Assembly: GCA_035468985.1 (NCBI GenBank)
Contig: DATISF010000069.1
Coordinates: forward strand, 1-64,000
Origin: DASVHS01 sp035468985
Lineage (GTDB): Bacteria; Acidobacteriota; Thermoanaerobaculia; Gp7-AA8
Direction: 5' to 3'
Length of the DNA stretch: 64,000 nt
The position numbers and the translations under genes are program-made. Shown here one piece after another: positions 35,410 through 44,173 of this stretch (the first letter of the stretch is position 1; each line of letters starts with the position of its first letter). The notes beneath the pieces are model-generated. The model saw only the letters and a program-made list of their open reading frames with translations, ran no database searches and was not told the DNA's origin.

Positions 35410-36635
35410 AGTTCGTTGCCCTCATCGCCGCGCTGCTCGTCGCAGTTGCGGCTCCCCTGCGCGCGGAAGACGCGCCGAAGGATCCTCAGCCGAAGCCGCT
35501 GGCCGGCTGGAACAAGAAGTTTTCGCTTCAATCCGCCGACGGACGCTTCAGGCTGAATCTCGGCGGCCGGCTGCAGGCGTACTACGAAGAATTCGTTCCC
35601 GATCACGACAGCAACCGCGTGCAGTTCGGACCGGCATTCGCCGCGAAGCCGCTCTCCGAGGACACGAGTCAGTTCCGCATTCGCCGCGGACGCGTGGCGT
35701 TCGACGGCAACGTCTACGATCCGTCGCTGCTGTACGAGGTGCAGATCGAGCTGGCGGGCAGTTCCACCAGTCTCAAGCGCGCGTATTTCAACTGGCATCG
35801 GAGCGACGCCCTGCAATTTCGCGCCGGCCGGTTCAAAGCACCGTTCGGACGCCAGCAGCTGGTGTCGATCTTCAAACAGGAGCTGACGGACCGCTCGATC
35901 GCGTCGAACGAATTCACCAAAGGCGACGACGACGGCGTCATGCTCTGGGGCACTCCCCTCCACGGCCGTGTCGAGTACTACCTCGGCGTCTTCAACGGCG
36001 ACGGCCAGAACAAGAACAGCCAGCAGGACAACCGTAACCAGTGGTTCGCGCGCGCGGTCTGGTCGCCACGCGGCAAATTCGCCTATTCGGAAAGCTCACA
36101 GGGAGCGCCGGCCACGCCGCAGTGGTCGTTCGGCGTGAACGCCGGCAGGAACGGCGGATGGCTGTTCGATGTGAACGGCAAGTCCGGCGTTCAGGGACCG
36201 ATGCAGACCTGTACCGCGACCGGTTGCACGGTCGATCACGGTGACGATGCCACGATCGGCTCGGCCGGCGTGGACGCGGCGATGACGTGGAATCGCTTTT
36301 CTTCGGTCGCCGAGGCCTTCACGCGAAGCATCGATGCGCGTCAGGCCGGTGTGCGGACCGTGAAGTCGAGAGGCTGGTACGCGCAAAGCGGTTGGTTCGT
36401 GCAGCGCGACAAGAGCGAGATCGGTCTCCGTTACAGCGTTCTCGATCTCGATCGCGCTCGCTTCGGCGACCGCTCGATTGAGCGTGCCCTGTTCTTCAAC
36501 CGTTATGTCCGCGGTCACGACTACAAGGTTCAGACAGAGCTGACCGAAGTGCGGAGTCAGGCAGTGAACGCGGCCGGCGGACCGGCGTCGCTGCGCGACC
36601 GCCGCCTCCGTGTCCAGCTGGTCCTGTCGTTCTAG
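35406..36635 (+). CDS. Phosphate-selective porin (OprO/OprP family)
   Basis: A 409-residue outer-membrane protein with a Sec signal (KFVALIAALLVAVAAPLRA). Porin O/P family features include FRLNLGGRLQAYYEEF near residue 47, RIRRGRVAFDGNVYDPSLLY near 96, and AGRFKAPFGRQ near 140. The sequence ends with an aromatic LVLSF as expected for barrel insertion. The family forms trimeric anion channels, often phosphate-regulated. Its ATG overlaps the cheA stop, an unusual location; it may supply the ligand sensed by the neighbouring periplasmic protein or MCP (inference). Confidence 0.85.
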   Translation: MKFVALIAALLVAVAAPLRAEDAPKDPQPKPLAGWNKKFSLQSADGRFRLNLGGRLQAYYEEFVPDHDSNRVQFGPAFAAKPLSEDTSQFRIRRGRVAFDGNVYDPSLLYEVQIELAGSSTSLKRAYFNWHRSDALQFRAGRFKAPFGRQQLVSIFKQELTDRSIASNEFTKGDDDGVMLWGTPLHGRVEYYLGVFNGDGQNKNSQQDNRNQWFARAVWSPRGKFAYSESSQGAPATPQWSFGVNAGRNGGWLFDVNGKSGVQGPMQTCTATGCTVDHGDDATIGSAGVDAAMTWNRFSSVAEAFTRSIDARQAGVRTVKSRGWYAQSGWFVQRDKSEIGLRYSVLDLDRARFGDRSIERALFFNRYVRGHDYKVQTELTEVRSQAVNAAGGPASLRDRRLRVQLVLSF

Positions 36636-36645
36636 GAGGAGAGCC

Positions 36646-37227
36646 ATGAAACGAGTCATCACCATCACGATCATGATCCTGATCTTCTGCACGTCGCTCG
36701 TGTTGGGGCAGGAGACAAAGAAGGCAGCGATCGCACCCGATCTCGACGCCGCGATCCAGAAAGCGGCGAAGGCCATCGAGAAGTGGGGCAAGGATCCCGC
36801 TCTCGTTCGCGAAGTCAGAGCCCAGAACGCGCAGAACATGACCCAGCCCGACATCGACCGCATCGACAAGGCATGGATGGACGGCGGCGAGCAGCAGAGG
36901 GTGTCTGCACTGCTCGGCAACGCCTGCGCGGCGCGCCTGAAAACGCTCGTCGGCCAGAACCCGGCATTCAGCGAGTCGTTCGTGATGGACGACAAGGGCG
37001 CGAACGTCTGCATGACCGAGCGCACGTCCGACTTCTGGCAGGGCGACGAAGCGAAATGGCAGAAGTCATTCGCTGCCGGCAAGGGAGCGGTGTTCATAGA
37101 CTCGCCGAAGTACGACACGAGCGCGAAAGCGATCCTCGTGCAGGTTTCGGTTCCAGTGATGGATGGCGATCGCGCGATCGGTGCGATCACGGTCGGCGTG
37201 AACACGAGCCGGCTCGGCGCGCGGTAA
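36646..37227 (+). CDS. Periplasmic PDC/Cache-like sensor protein
   Basis: A 193-residue exported protein (signal MKRVITITIMILIFCTSLVLG). The C-terminal half has a single-Cache/PDC pattern: SFVMDDKGANVCMTERTSDF, DEAKWQKSFAAG, then ILVQVSVPVMDGDRAIGAIT and VGVNTS, which are typical of ligand-binding PDC folds in chemoreceptors. It has no TM or output domain, so it may bind a ligand and dock on the adjacent MCP. It follows the porin by 10 bp with AGGAGG as ribosome-binding site. Confidence 0.75.
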   Translation: MKRVITITIMILIFCTSLVLGQETKKAAIAPDLDAAIQKAAKAIEKWGKDPALVREVRAQNAQNMTQPDIDRIDKAWMDGGEQQRVSALLGNACAARLKTLVGQNPAFSESFVMDDKGANVCMTERTSDFWQGDEAKWQKSFAAGKGAVFIDSPKYDTSAKAILVQVSVPVMDGDRAIGAITVGVNTSRLGAR

Positions 37228-37241
37228 CGATCGGAGCAACC

Positions 37242-38954
37242 ATGAAAAGCGGAATTCGCATGCGGCTCCTGGCCGGGTTCATGTCCATCATGATCCTCGG
37301 CAGTCTGGCCGTTCTCGTCATCCTGGGCGTTCTCTCGTCGGCCCTGGCCGACCTCGAGCGCATCGTCAGGGTGACCGGCACCATCGCGCGGCAGTCCGTC
37401 GAGGTCGAGCGTGACATCACGGCCATGAGCGATTCGATCCGCGGTTACATGCTCGACACCTCCGACGGCTCGGCGAAGGAGAAGATGCGCGCCGCGCGCG
37501 AGGCACTGCTCAAGCACAGCGGCGAGATCGAGGAGCTCTCCGACGGCAGGTTGCAGGAACTGGCGCGGCAGCTTTCCGCGGCGAGCAAGGAGAAGATCGC
37601 GCCCCTCCAGGACGAGATCATCCGCATTGCCAACGCTTCGGACGTCGAGCAGGCGAAGGCGGTCTACTTCGAGCAGTACCAGCCTGTACAGAAGCAGACC
37701 GAAGCCATCGCCGCGTCCATGCAGCAGATCGCCAGTGCACAAATGCTGCAGTCGCTAGAGAGCGCACAGAACGCGCGATCGCGCACGCACGCCGCGGCCT
37801 GGACGCTCATCGTCGCGTTCATGGCCAGCGCCATCGGGCTGTCCTTGCTGCTGGCGCGCAATCTCGCCGCGCCGATCGTGCGCATGGCGGGCTCGATGCG
37901 CGAAGCGGCCGCCGGCGAGCTCGACGACCTCGTCGAGTTCGACGGCCGCAACGACGAAGTCGGAGATCTCAGCCGGTCGATCAACAGTACCTACGCGTAC
38001 CTCAATGAGATGGCTTCGATCGCCGGCCGCATCGCCGCGGGTGATCTCAATCTGCACGTGAGGCCGCGCTCGGAGAACGACACCTTCGGCAACGCCTTTG
38101 CGGCCATGATCCAGAAACTGGCGCAGGTCCTCACCGAGGTCCGCACCGGCGCGTCGGCGCTGAACGCCGCCGCCGGTCAGGTGTCGTCCAGCTCGCAGAC
38201 GCTGTCGCTCGGAACCAGCCAGCAGGCCGCGTCCGTCGAGGAGACGACGACGAGCCTCGAGCAGATGAGCGCGTCGATCACGCAGAACGCCGACAACAGC
38301 CGCCACATGGAACAGATGGCGGTCAAGGCGACGGGCGACGTCGATGAGAGCGCCCAGGCCGTCCGGCAGTCCGTCGACGCCATGACCAAGATCGCCGAGA
38401 AGATCTCCATCATCGAGGAAATTGCCTATCAGACGAATCTCCTGGCGCTCAACGCCGCGATCGAGGCAGCCCGCGCCGGCGAGCACGGACGCGGCTTCGC
38501 GGTGGTGGCCACCGAGGTGCGCAAGCTGGCGGAGCGAAGCCAGACCGCGGCCAAGGACATCGGCTCGCTCGCCGGATCGAGCGTCGAGATCGCCATGCGC
38601 TCCGGACGTCTGCTCACCGATCTCGTTCCCACGATCCGCAAGACGGCGGACCTGGTGCGCGAAGTCAGCGCGGCATCGCGCGAACAGGCCCAGGGCGTCA
38701 CGCAGATCAATCAGGCCATGAGCTCCGTCGATCAGGTGACGCAGCGGAACGCCGCGGCGGCCGAAGAGCTCGCCTCGACCGCCGAGGAGATGGCCGCTCA
38801 GTCCGACGCGCTCGAGCAGACCATCGCGTTCTTCCGCATCAACAACGACAACGTGATCGCCGCCAAGCAGGTGGCGGGCTCCCCGATCTCGCGGCCGGCG
38901 CTCGTCGCCGCGCGCAACCGAGTGGCGGCGGCCGGCGATTACACGAGCTTCTGA
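37242..38954 (+). CDS. Methyl-accepting chemotaxis protein
   Basis: A 570-residue MCP. TM1 lies at about 8-30, a four-helix-bundle periplasmic domain at 32-185, TM2 at 186-206, then HAMP (207-262, possibly a second HAMP-like unit to about 300). The signalling domain has the conserved hairpin tip EEIAYQTNLLALNAAIEAAR and later VVATEVRKLAERS. There is no C-terminal pentapeptide for CheR tethering. It is the only receptor in the cluster and is paired with cheW nine bp downstream. Confidence 0.92.
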   Translation: MKSGIRMRLLAGFMSIMILGSLAVLVILGVLSSALADLERIVRVTGTIARQSVEVERDITAMSDSIRGYMLDTSDGSAKEKMRAAREALLKHSGEIEELSDGRLQELARQLSAASKEKIAPLQDEIIRIANASDVEQAKAVYFEQYQPVQKQTEAIAASMQQIASAQMLQSLESAQNARSRTHAAAWTLIVAFMASAIGLSLLLARNLAAPIVRMAGSMREAAAGELDDLVEFDGRNDEVGDLSRSINSTYAYLNEMASIAGRIAAGDLNLHVRPRSENDTFGNAFAAMIQKLAQVLTEVRTGASALNAAAGQVSSSSQTLSLGTSQQAASVEETTTSLEQMSASITQNADNSRHMEQMAVKATGDVDESAQAVRQSVDAMTKIAEKISIIEEIAYQTNLLALNAAIEAARAGEHGRGFAVVATEVRKLAERSQTAAKDIGSLAGSSVEIAMRSGRLLTDLVPTIRKTADLVREVSAASREQAQGVTQINQAMSSVDQVTQRNAAAAEELASTAEEMAAQSDALEQTIAFFRINNDNVIAAKQVAGSPISRPALVAARNRVAAAGDYTSF

Positions 38955-38963
38955 GGCCAGGCC

Positions 38964-39455
38964 ATGGCGGAGCAGCAATACCTGTCGTTTTTCGTCGCCG
39001 GTGAGGAGTACGCGATCGCCATTCTGCAGGTGACGGAAATCATTGCCGCGCCAGCGATGACGAAAGTGCCGAGCACACCGGAGTGGATTCGCGGCGTGCT
39101 CAATCTCCGCGGCGCGGTCGTGCCGGTGATCGACCTCGGCGCGAAGCTCGGCCTCGCCGCCGCCCAGGTCACGCCGCGGACGTGCGTGGTGATCGTGGAA
39201 GTGAGGCGCGGCGACGATCTGCTGAAGATCGGCATCATGGCCGATTCCGTCCATCAGGTGATCGGACTCTCCGGCGACCAGATTCAGCCGCCGCCGTCAT
39301 TCGGGACCAACGTGAAGGTCGAGGAGATCGTCGGCATGGCGCTGCTCGATCACAAGCTCGTGCTGCTGCTCGACGTGGATCGGGTGTTGACCTGGAGCGA
39401 GAGCGGCACGGTCGCATCGCTCGCCGGCAGCGAGGTGGCCGCCGAGGCGCAATGA
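38964..39455 (+). CDS. cheW: Chemotaxis coupling protein CheW
   Basis: A 163-residue CheW domain: YLSFFVAGEEYAIAILQVTEI at the start (only the first part is needed for recognition), PEWIRGVLNLRGAVVPVIDL near residues 40-60, and GIMADSVHQVIGLSGDQIQP. It couples the MCP to CheA P5. Its stop overlaps the cheR ATG. Confidence 0.92.
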   Translation: MAEQQYLSFFVAGEEYAIAILQVTEIIAAPAMTKVPSTPEWIRGVLNLRGAVVPVIDLGAKLGLAAAQVTPRTCVVIVEVRRGDDLLKIGIMADSVHQVIGLSGDQIQPPPSFGTNVKVEEIVGMALLDHKLVLLLDVDRVLTWSESGTVASLAGSEVAAEAQ

Positions 39456-40333
39456 TCGGCAACCAGGCCCCTGCCGTCGCACCGGCATCCGTGCGGCCGC
39501 TCTCCCCGGCCGAGTTTCTCCACTTCCAGCGGCTGATCTGCGACGCGTCGGGCATCTTCCTTCCCGAAAGCAAGCTGGCGTTGCTGTCGGCTCGCGTCGG
39601 CCGGCGGGTCCGGGAGCTCGGATTTCGCGATTTTCCCGGTTATCGCCGCCACGTGATCGAGCGCGGGGAGGAAGAGATGGCGCAACTCCTCGACTGCGTT
39701 TGCACGAATGAGACGCATTTCTTCCGCGAGCCGAAGCAGTTCGAGTTTCTGGAGCAGCGCGTGTTCCCCGCGCGGATGGAAGCGGCACGCGAGGGGCGTG
39801 GGCCGAAACGCATTCGCGTCTGGAGCGCGGGCTGCGCGACGGGAGAAGAGGCGTATTCGATCGCCATGACGATGGCCGCGTCGCTGCCGCCGGACTGGGA
39901 GCGCACGATCCTCGCCACTGATCTCTCGACGCGCGCACTGGCCGTCGCCAGGCAGGCCGAGTGGCGCATCGAGAAGGCATCCGAGATTCCGCGCCAGTAC
40001 CGCGAGAGATTCATGCTCCGCGGGGTCCGCCGCGCGGAGGGGCGCATGCGGGCGCGCGACGAAATCCGCTCGATGATCGAGCTCGCGCGCGTGAATCTGA
40101 GCCGGGACGAGCGTCTTTTCGGTGGGCCGTTCGATCTGATCTTCTGCCGGAACGTTCTCATCTACTTCAGCAGGGAGGCGCGAGCGGCAGCCATCGATCG
40201 CCTCCTCCGCCATCTGGCTCCCGGCGGACTCCTCTTCCTCGGTCACGCCGAGAGCCTGGCCGCGGGCGCACACGCGGTTCGCGCCGTCGGGCCGACGGCG
40301 TACATGCGAGCCGGCGAGGCGGAGCTTGCCTGA
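39452..40333 (+). CDS. cheR: Chemoreceptor methyltransferase CheR
   Basis: 293 residues. The N-terminal helical domain includes VCTNETHFFREPKQFEFL. The SAM-binding domain follows with IRVWSAGCATGEEAYSIAMT near residues 126-145, TILATDLSTRALAVA, and FDLIFCRNVLIYF. It methylates receptor glutamates. It overlaps cheW by 4 bp and cheB by 8 bp. Confidence 0.93.
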   Translation: MIGNQAPAVAPASVRPLSPAEFLHFQRLICDASGIFLPESKLALLSARVGRRVRELGFRDFPGYRRHVIERGEEEMAQLLDCVCTNETHFFREPKQFEFLEQRVFPARMEAAREGRGPKRIRVWSAGCATGEEAYSIAMTMAASLPPDWERTILATDLSTRALAVARQAEWRIEKASEIPRQYRERFMLRGVRRAEGRMRARDEIRSMIELARVNLSRDERLFGGPFDLIFCRNVLIYFSREARAAAIDRLLRHLAPGGLLFLGHAESLAAGAHAVRAVGPTAYMRAGEAELA

Positions 40334-41354
40334 GAAAGTCGACCTGCTCGTCGTCGACGATTCCGCCGTCATGCGCCAGGCCATGGTCGCCATCGGCCGC
40401 GGAAAGCGTGATCTATCGGTGCGCGTCGCCGCCGATCCGCTCATCGCTTTCGACCGAATGCGCGAGTCGCGCCCCGATGTGATTCTTCTCGACATCGAGA
40501 TGCCGCGCATGGACGGCCTCACGTTTCTCCGGCGCGTCATGAGCGAGGATCCGATTCCGGTCATCGTCTGTTCCGCGCTGGCGGGGAACGGGACGGAGGT
40601 CGCGATCCGCGCGCTGGAGGAAGGAGCGGTCGACGTCGTCGCCAAGCCGTCGTTCGGCGTGAGCGAGTTCCTGGAACACTCCGCGGTCATGCTTCTGGAG
40701 ACGATCCGCGCCGCGGCTCGCGCATCGAAGCCGCGCGTGCGCGTGCAGCGCCCGCTGCCGATTCCGCATAAACCGTCCCGGCTTTATGTCACGAGCCGCA
40801 AAGTCATTGCGGTCGGGGCGTCGACCGGAGGGACCGAAGCGTTGCGCGAGATCCTGCAGGTGCTGCCCGTCAGCGTGCCCGGACTGGTCATCGTGCAGCA
40901 CATGCCGGAGGTATTCACTACCCGATTCGCGCAGCGGCTGGACGGCTGTTGCCACATTTCGGTCAAGGAGGCTGAGCACGGCGATCGCGTCGTCAACGGC
41001 CGCGCACTGATCGCACCGGGCAATAAGCACATGACCGTCGTGCGCGATGGCGCGGAATACCGCGTGGAAGTGTCCGACGGTCCGCTGCACATGCGCCACA
41101 GGCCGAGTGTCGATGTCCTCTTTCACTCCGTCGCCATTGCCGCCGGCCCGAGCGCGACGGGGGTTCTCATGACCGGCATGGGCGCGGACGGCGCAGCCGG
41201 CCTTCTCGAGATGCGCCGAAACGGCGCGACGACGGTCGTTCAGGACGAAGAAACGTGCGTCGTCTTCGGCATGCCTCGAGAGGCGCTCGACCTCGGCGCC
41301 GCGGATGCGGCGCTGCCACCGAAGGAGATCGCGGAGCTGATCCGGCGTGCATAA
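40326..41354 (+). CDS. cheB: Chemotaxis response regulator methylesterase CheB
   Basis: 342 residues. The receiver (1-120) carries the acceptor Asp in VILLDIEMPRMDGLTF. The methylesterase domain (155-340) carries Ser in VGASTGGTEAL, His in IVQHMPEVFT and Asp in MTGMGADGAAGL. It opens with TTG inside cheR; no better in-frame start is present. It removes methyl groups from receptors under CheA control. Confidence 0.92.
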   Translation: MPEKVDLLVVDDSAVMRQAMVAIGRGKRDLSVRVAADPLIAFDRMRESRPDVILLDIEMPRMDGLTFLRRVMSEDPIPVIVCSALAGNGTEVAIRALEEGAVDVVAKPSFGVSEFLEHSAVMLLETIRAAARASKPRVRVQRPLPIPHKPSRLYVTSRKVIAVGASTGGTEALREILQVLPVSVPGLVIVQHMPEVFTTRFAQRLDGCCHISVKEAEHGDRVVNGRALIAPGNKHMTVVRDGAEYRVEVSDGPLHMRHRPSVDVLFHSVAIAAGPSATGVLMTGMGADGAAGLLEMRRNGATTVVQDEETCVVFGMPREALDLGAADAALPPKEIAELIRRA

Positions 41355-41366
41355 TCGCGTGCCGCG

Positions 41367-42182
41367 ATGATTCCCGGATTTCTGTACGGCACAGCCTGGA
41401 AAGAAGATCGCACCGAGGAGCTGACGCGCCTGGCGATCGAGGCAGGATTTCGCGGCATCGACACGGCGAATCAGCGGCGCCACTACTTCGAGGCCGGCGT
41501 CGGTGCGGCGATCGCCGGGGCAATCAAGGACGGGCTCCTCCGCCGCGACGAGTTGTTCCTGCAGACGAAGTTCACGTACATCGACGGCCAGGATCACCGT
41601 CTTCCTTACGATCCGCACGCCGATGCGAAGACACAGGTGTACCAGTCGTTCGCCAGCTCGCTCGAGCATCTGCAAGTCGCGACGATCGACTCGTATGTTC
41701 TTCACGGACCGTCGCGTCGGCGAGGGCTCGCCGCGGTCGATCTCGAGGTCTGGCGCGCCATGGAGGTGCTCCACGCCTCCGGCAAGACGAATGGCCTCGG
41801 CATCAGCAACGTCGCGCTCGATCAGCTCCAGGAGCTCCTGGCGCGCGCTTCGGTCCAGCCGTCGTTCGTGCAGAACCGCTGTTTCGCGCGGCTGGCGTGG
41901 GACCGCGATGTGCGCGTCTTCTGCCGCGAACACGGCATCATCTATCAGGGGTTTTCTCTACTGACCGCGAACGTCCGGGAACTGCAGCATCCGGACTTCC
42001 GGCGCATCGTTGAAAAGGTACGGAAAACTCCCGCCCAGGTGGCCTTTCGATTTGCCATGCAGATCGGAATTCTGCCGATAACCGGAACGACTGATGCACG
42101 CCACATGCGGGAAGATCTTGCGATCCACGACTTCGATCTGAGCGAGGACGACCTCAGCGCCATCGAGCACATTGGATCGTGA
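41367..42182 (+). CDS. Aldo/keto reductase
   Basis: A 271-residue AKR with a TIM barrel. Residues of the catalytic tetrad can be placed: Asp in RGIDTANQ, Tyr in RRHYFEAGV, Lys in LQTKFTYIDG and His in SYVLHGPSR. The C-terminal ILPITGTTDARHMRED is the NADP-binding segment. It follows cheB by 12 bp on the same strand but has no obvious link to chemotaxis. Substrate unknown. Confidence 0.85.
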   Translation: MIPGFLYGTAWKEDRTEELTRLAIEAGFRGIDTANQRRHYFEAGVGAAIAGAIKDGLLRRDELFLQTKFTYIDGQDHRLPYDPHADAKTQVYQSFASSLEHLQVATIDSYVLHGPSRRRGLAAVDLEVWRAMEVLHASGKTNGLGISNVALDQLQELLARASVQPSFVQNRCFARLAWDRDVRVFCREHGIIYQGFSLLTANVRELQHPDFRRIVEKVRKTPAQVAFRFAMQIGILPITGTTDARHMREDLAIHDFDLSEDDLSAIEHIGS

Positions 42183-42196
42183 ACGGGAGGTACTCG

Positions 42197-42982
42197 ATGC
42201 GCAACACAGGCATTGCCGCGATTCTCGCATTCCTGATTGCCACGACGGTGCGGGCGAACGACGTCACCGACGGCGTGAACCGTTACGCCGACGATGCCAA
42301 GCACCTGGCGCTCGCGCCGCTCCAGTGGGACGCGACGCAATGGACGCGCTTCGGCGATGCCGTGGGAGTCGTCGCCGTCTTCTACGCCGCGGACCAGAAG
42401 CTCGCGACCGACGTGCAGCGTCATCGCACGTCATCGACGAACCGCGTCGCCAGAGACATCACCCCGTTCGGGGCGAGCCGGGCCCTCGAGATCTCCACGC
42501 TCATGGTCGCGGGTGGCGCGATCCTCCGGAACACGACGTTGAGCGAGGCCGGCCGCGACTCGCTCGAATCGGAAATCTGGGCCGCGGGCATCGTCACGCC
42601 GCTGCTGAAGCGGGCTTTCGGCCGGGCACGCCCTATTCAGGAGAGGGGAGCGCACTCGTTTCATCCGTTCTCCAGCACTTACGAGAGCTTTCCGTCCGGG
42701 CATGCCACGAATGTCTTCGCATTTGCCACGGCCATCGCCGCCCACTCGGAGGGCTGGATCGTGCCGACAATCGTGTACTCGATGGCCGCGGGTGTGGCCG
42801 CTGCGCGCGTCAATGATCGCGCCCATTTCCCTTCCGATGTCGTGGCAGGTGCGCTGATCGGACGGGCGGTGGCCAGAGGGGTCGTCGCCCTGCATCCTCA
42901 TTCGCGGACGACGTTGAATATTGCGCCCGCAATCGTCGGTCATCGCCCCGCGCTCGTCTTCAGCCTGTGCGCGGCTCGCTAA
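42197..42982 (+). CDS. PAP2-type membrane-associated phosphatase
   Basis: 261 residues with a signal peptide (RNTGIAAILAFLIATTVRA). The three acid phosphatase motifs are KRAFGRARP, the ESFPSGHATNVF segment, and ARVNDRAHFPSDV near the C-terminus. It dephosphorylates a lipid phosphate or polyprenyl diphosphate in the periplasm or inner membrane. The ATG at 42197 has GGGAGG six nucleotides upstream. Confidence 0.85.
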   Translation: MRNTGIAAILAFLIATTVRANDVTDGVNRYADDAKHLALAPLQWDATQWTRFGDAVGVVAVFYAADQKLATDVQRHRTSSTNRVARDITPFGASRALEISTLMVAGGAILRNTTLSEAGRDSLESEIWAAGIVTPLLKRAFGRARPIQERGAHSFHPFSSTYESFPSGHATNVFAFATAIAAHSEGWIVPTIVYSMAAGVAAARVNDRAHFPSDVVAGALIGRAVARGVVALHPHSRTTLNIAPAIVGHRPALVFSLCAAR

Positions 42983-42990
42983 CCTGTTTG

Positions 42991-43018
42991 GTATTTTGGT
43001 ACGTATGTACTAAGATAC
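42991..43018. promoter_or_regulatory. Palindromic operator candidate upstream of the SRPBCC gene
   Basis: GTATTTTGGTAC, a GTAT centre and GTACTAAGATAC form a 28-bp inverted repeat with 10 of 12 matching positions, ending 7 bp before the ATG at 43026. The position would block transcription or translation. GTAC-rich palindromes of this type are bound by HxlR/ArsR-like winged-helix repressors; no such gene is adjacent. Confidence 0.6.
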
Positions 43019-43025
43019 TCAATCG

Positions 43026-43499
43026 ATGAAGACCACCACACGAACCTATACACAACGAATCGAAGCATCACCCGACCACGTCTTTCCCCTCCTCTGCCCC
43101 GTCCGCGAGGGGGAATGGCTGGCGGGATGGCGCGACCAGGTCGAGATGATCCATTCCCAGTCCGGCCTGGCCGAGGATGGCTGTGTGTTTCGGACCAGGC
43201 CGCGGGGAGAACCGGAGACGGTGTGGATGATCACGCGCCACGATCCTGTGGAGAAGATCGTCGAGTTCGTCCGCTTCACCGCCGGACTCGTGGTGACGCG
43301 CCTTTCGATCTCAGTGAAGCCGGCGCCGGATCGATCGAGCTCCGTCGACATCCGCTACACGTTCGTCCCGGTCAGCCCGGCCGGCGCCGACTTCGTCAGC
43401 GCGAATTTCCCGCAGGATCGCTTTCAGCGCGACATGGCCTGGTGGGAGGAATCGATGAACCACTGGCTGCGGACGGGAGAGTTGCTCACTGTTCGATGA
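43026..43499 (+). CDS. SRPBCC (START-like) family protein
   Basis: A 157-residue START/Bet v1-like domain: an N-terminal strand-helix TQRIEASPDHVFPLLCPVRE, central strands with VWMITRHDPVEKIVEFVRF, and a C-terminal helix with ERDMAWW-type sequence (FQRDMAWWEESMNHWL). The family binds hydrophobic ligands; no function can be assigned. A strong palindrome precedes it. Confidence 0.75.
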   Translation: MKTTTRTYTQRIEASPDHVFPLLCPVREGEWLAGWRDQVEMIHSQSGLAEDGCVFRTRPRGEPETVWMITRHDPVEKIVEFVRFTAGLVVTRLSISVKPAPDRSSSVDIRYTFVPVSPAGADFVSANFPQDRFQRDMAWWEESMNHWLRTGELLTVR

Positions 43500-43581
43500 T
43501 TTCCACGCGCCGGCATTCTTGCCGCGGCTCGAGTGGCGCAGCAGTCCGAATCGGTGGTGTGAGGGGCGGGCGGCCGCTCCG

Positions 43582-44106
43582 TCAGGGGCAGGGTTCCTGC
43601 TTTTTCGTGGTGAGCTTCGACGCTGCCTTCATCGAAATCCTTACCGTGGCCCGGACGGGCGTGCCGTTCGGCAGAAACATGGTGTACTTCGTCGACACGG
43701 AATCGAGCACACCCTTGAAGCCGGGAAGCTCGTTGCTGCCCCAGACGACCTGCACCATCGGGGGCCGCTGCAGATCGGGATCGATCGCCGTCAAGGTTTC
43801 GAGCGGTCTGACGTATTTGTCGTAGACACTCTCTTTTGATTCGAAGGTGTCAAACGCCAGATCGAACGAGAGCGATTTCGGATCGCCGCTGGAAAACTCG
43901 AGCGTTGGAGCATCGCCTTCGGAATCCCTCCTCGGTTCCCACGTCGCCGGCGCCGTCGTCGTGATCTCCGACGCTTCGAGCAGAAAGACCTGCGACTTTC
44001 CCTCCAGCCGGAAGAGCCTGAGCATCGCCGTGGCGTTCTTCTGCGCGAACGCGCCCCCGGCGATCACCAGGATCGCGATCAGGACGACAATGGTCCGCCT
44101 GGTCAT
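43582..44106 (-). CDS. Exported protein resembling contractile injection system tube/LysM-baseplate N-domain
   Basis: A 174-residue protein with a clear Sec signal (TRRTIVVLIAILVIAGGAFA). The mature part follows the CIS tube-associated (gp53-like N-terminal) pattern: LRLFRLEGKSQVFLLEASEI, LEFSSGDPKSLSFDLAFDTF, LQRPPMVQVVWGS, FKGVLDSVSTKYTMFLPNG and TPVRATVRISMKAA. In injection systems this domain is cytoplasmic and adjoins a LysM; here it is exported, lacks LysM and stands alone. AAGGAG lies six nucleotides before the ATG. Confidence 0.7.
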   Translation of the reverse strand: MTRRTIVVLIAILVIAGGAFAQKNATAMLRLFRLEGKSQVFLLEASEITTTAPATWEPRRDSEGDAPTLEFSSGDPKSLSFDLAFDTFESKESVYDKYVRPLETLTAIDPDLQRPPMVQVVWGSNELPGFKGVLDSVSTKYTMFLPNGTPVRATVRISMKAASKLTTKKQEPCP

Positions 44107-44173
44107 CGATGACTCCTTCGGCTGTGAGAACAACTGTATCCGAAACATCAGGCTCGCGCAGCAGGCTGACGGG

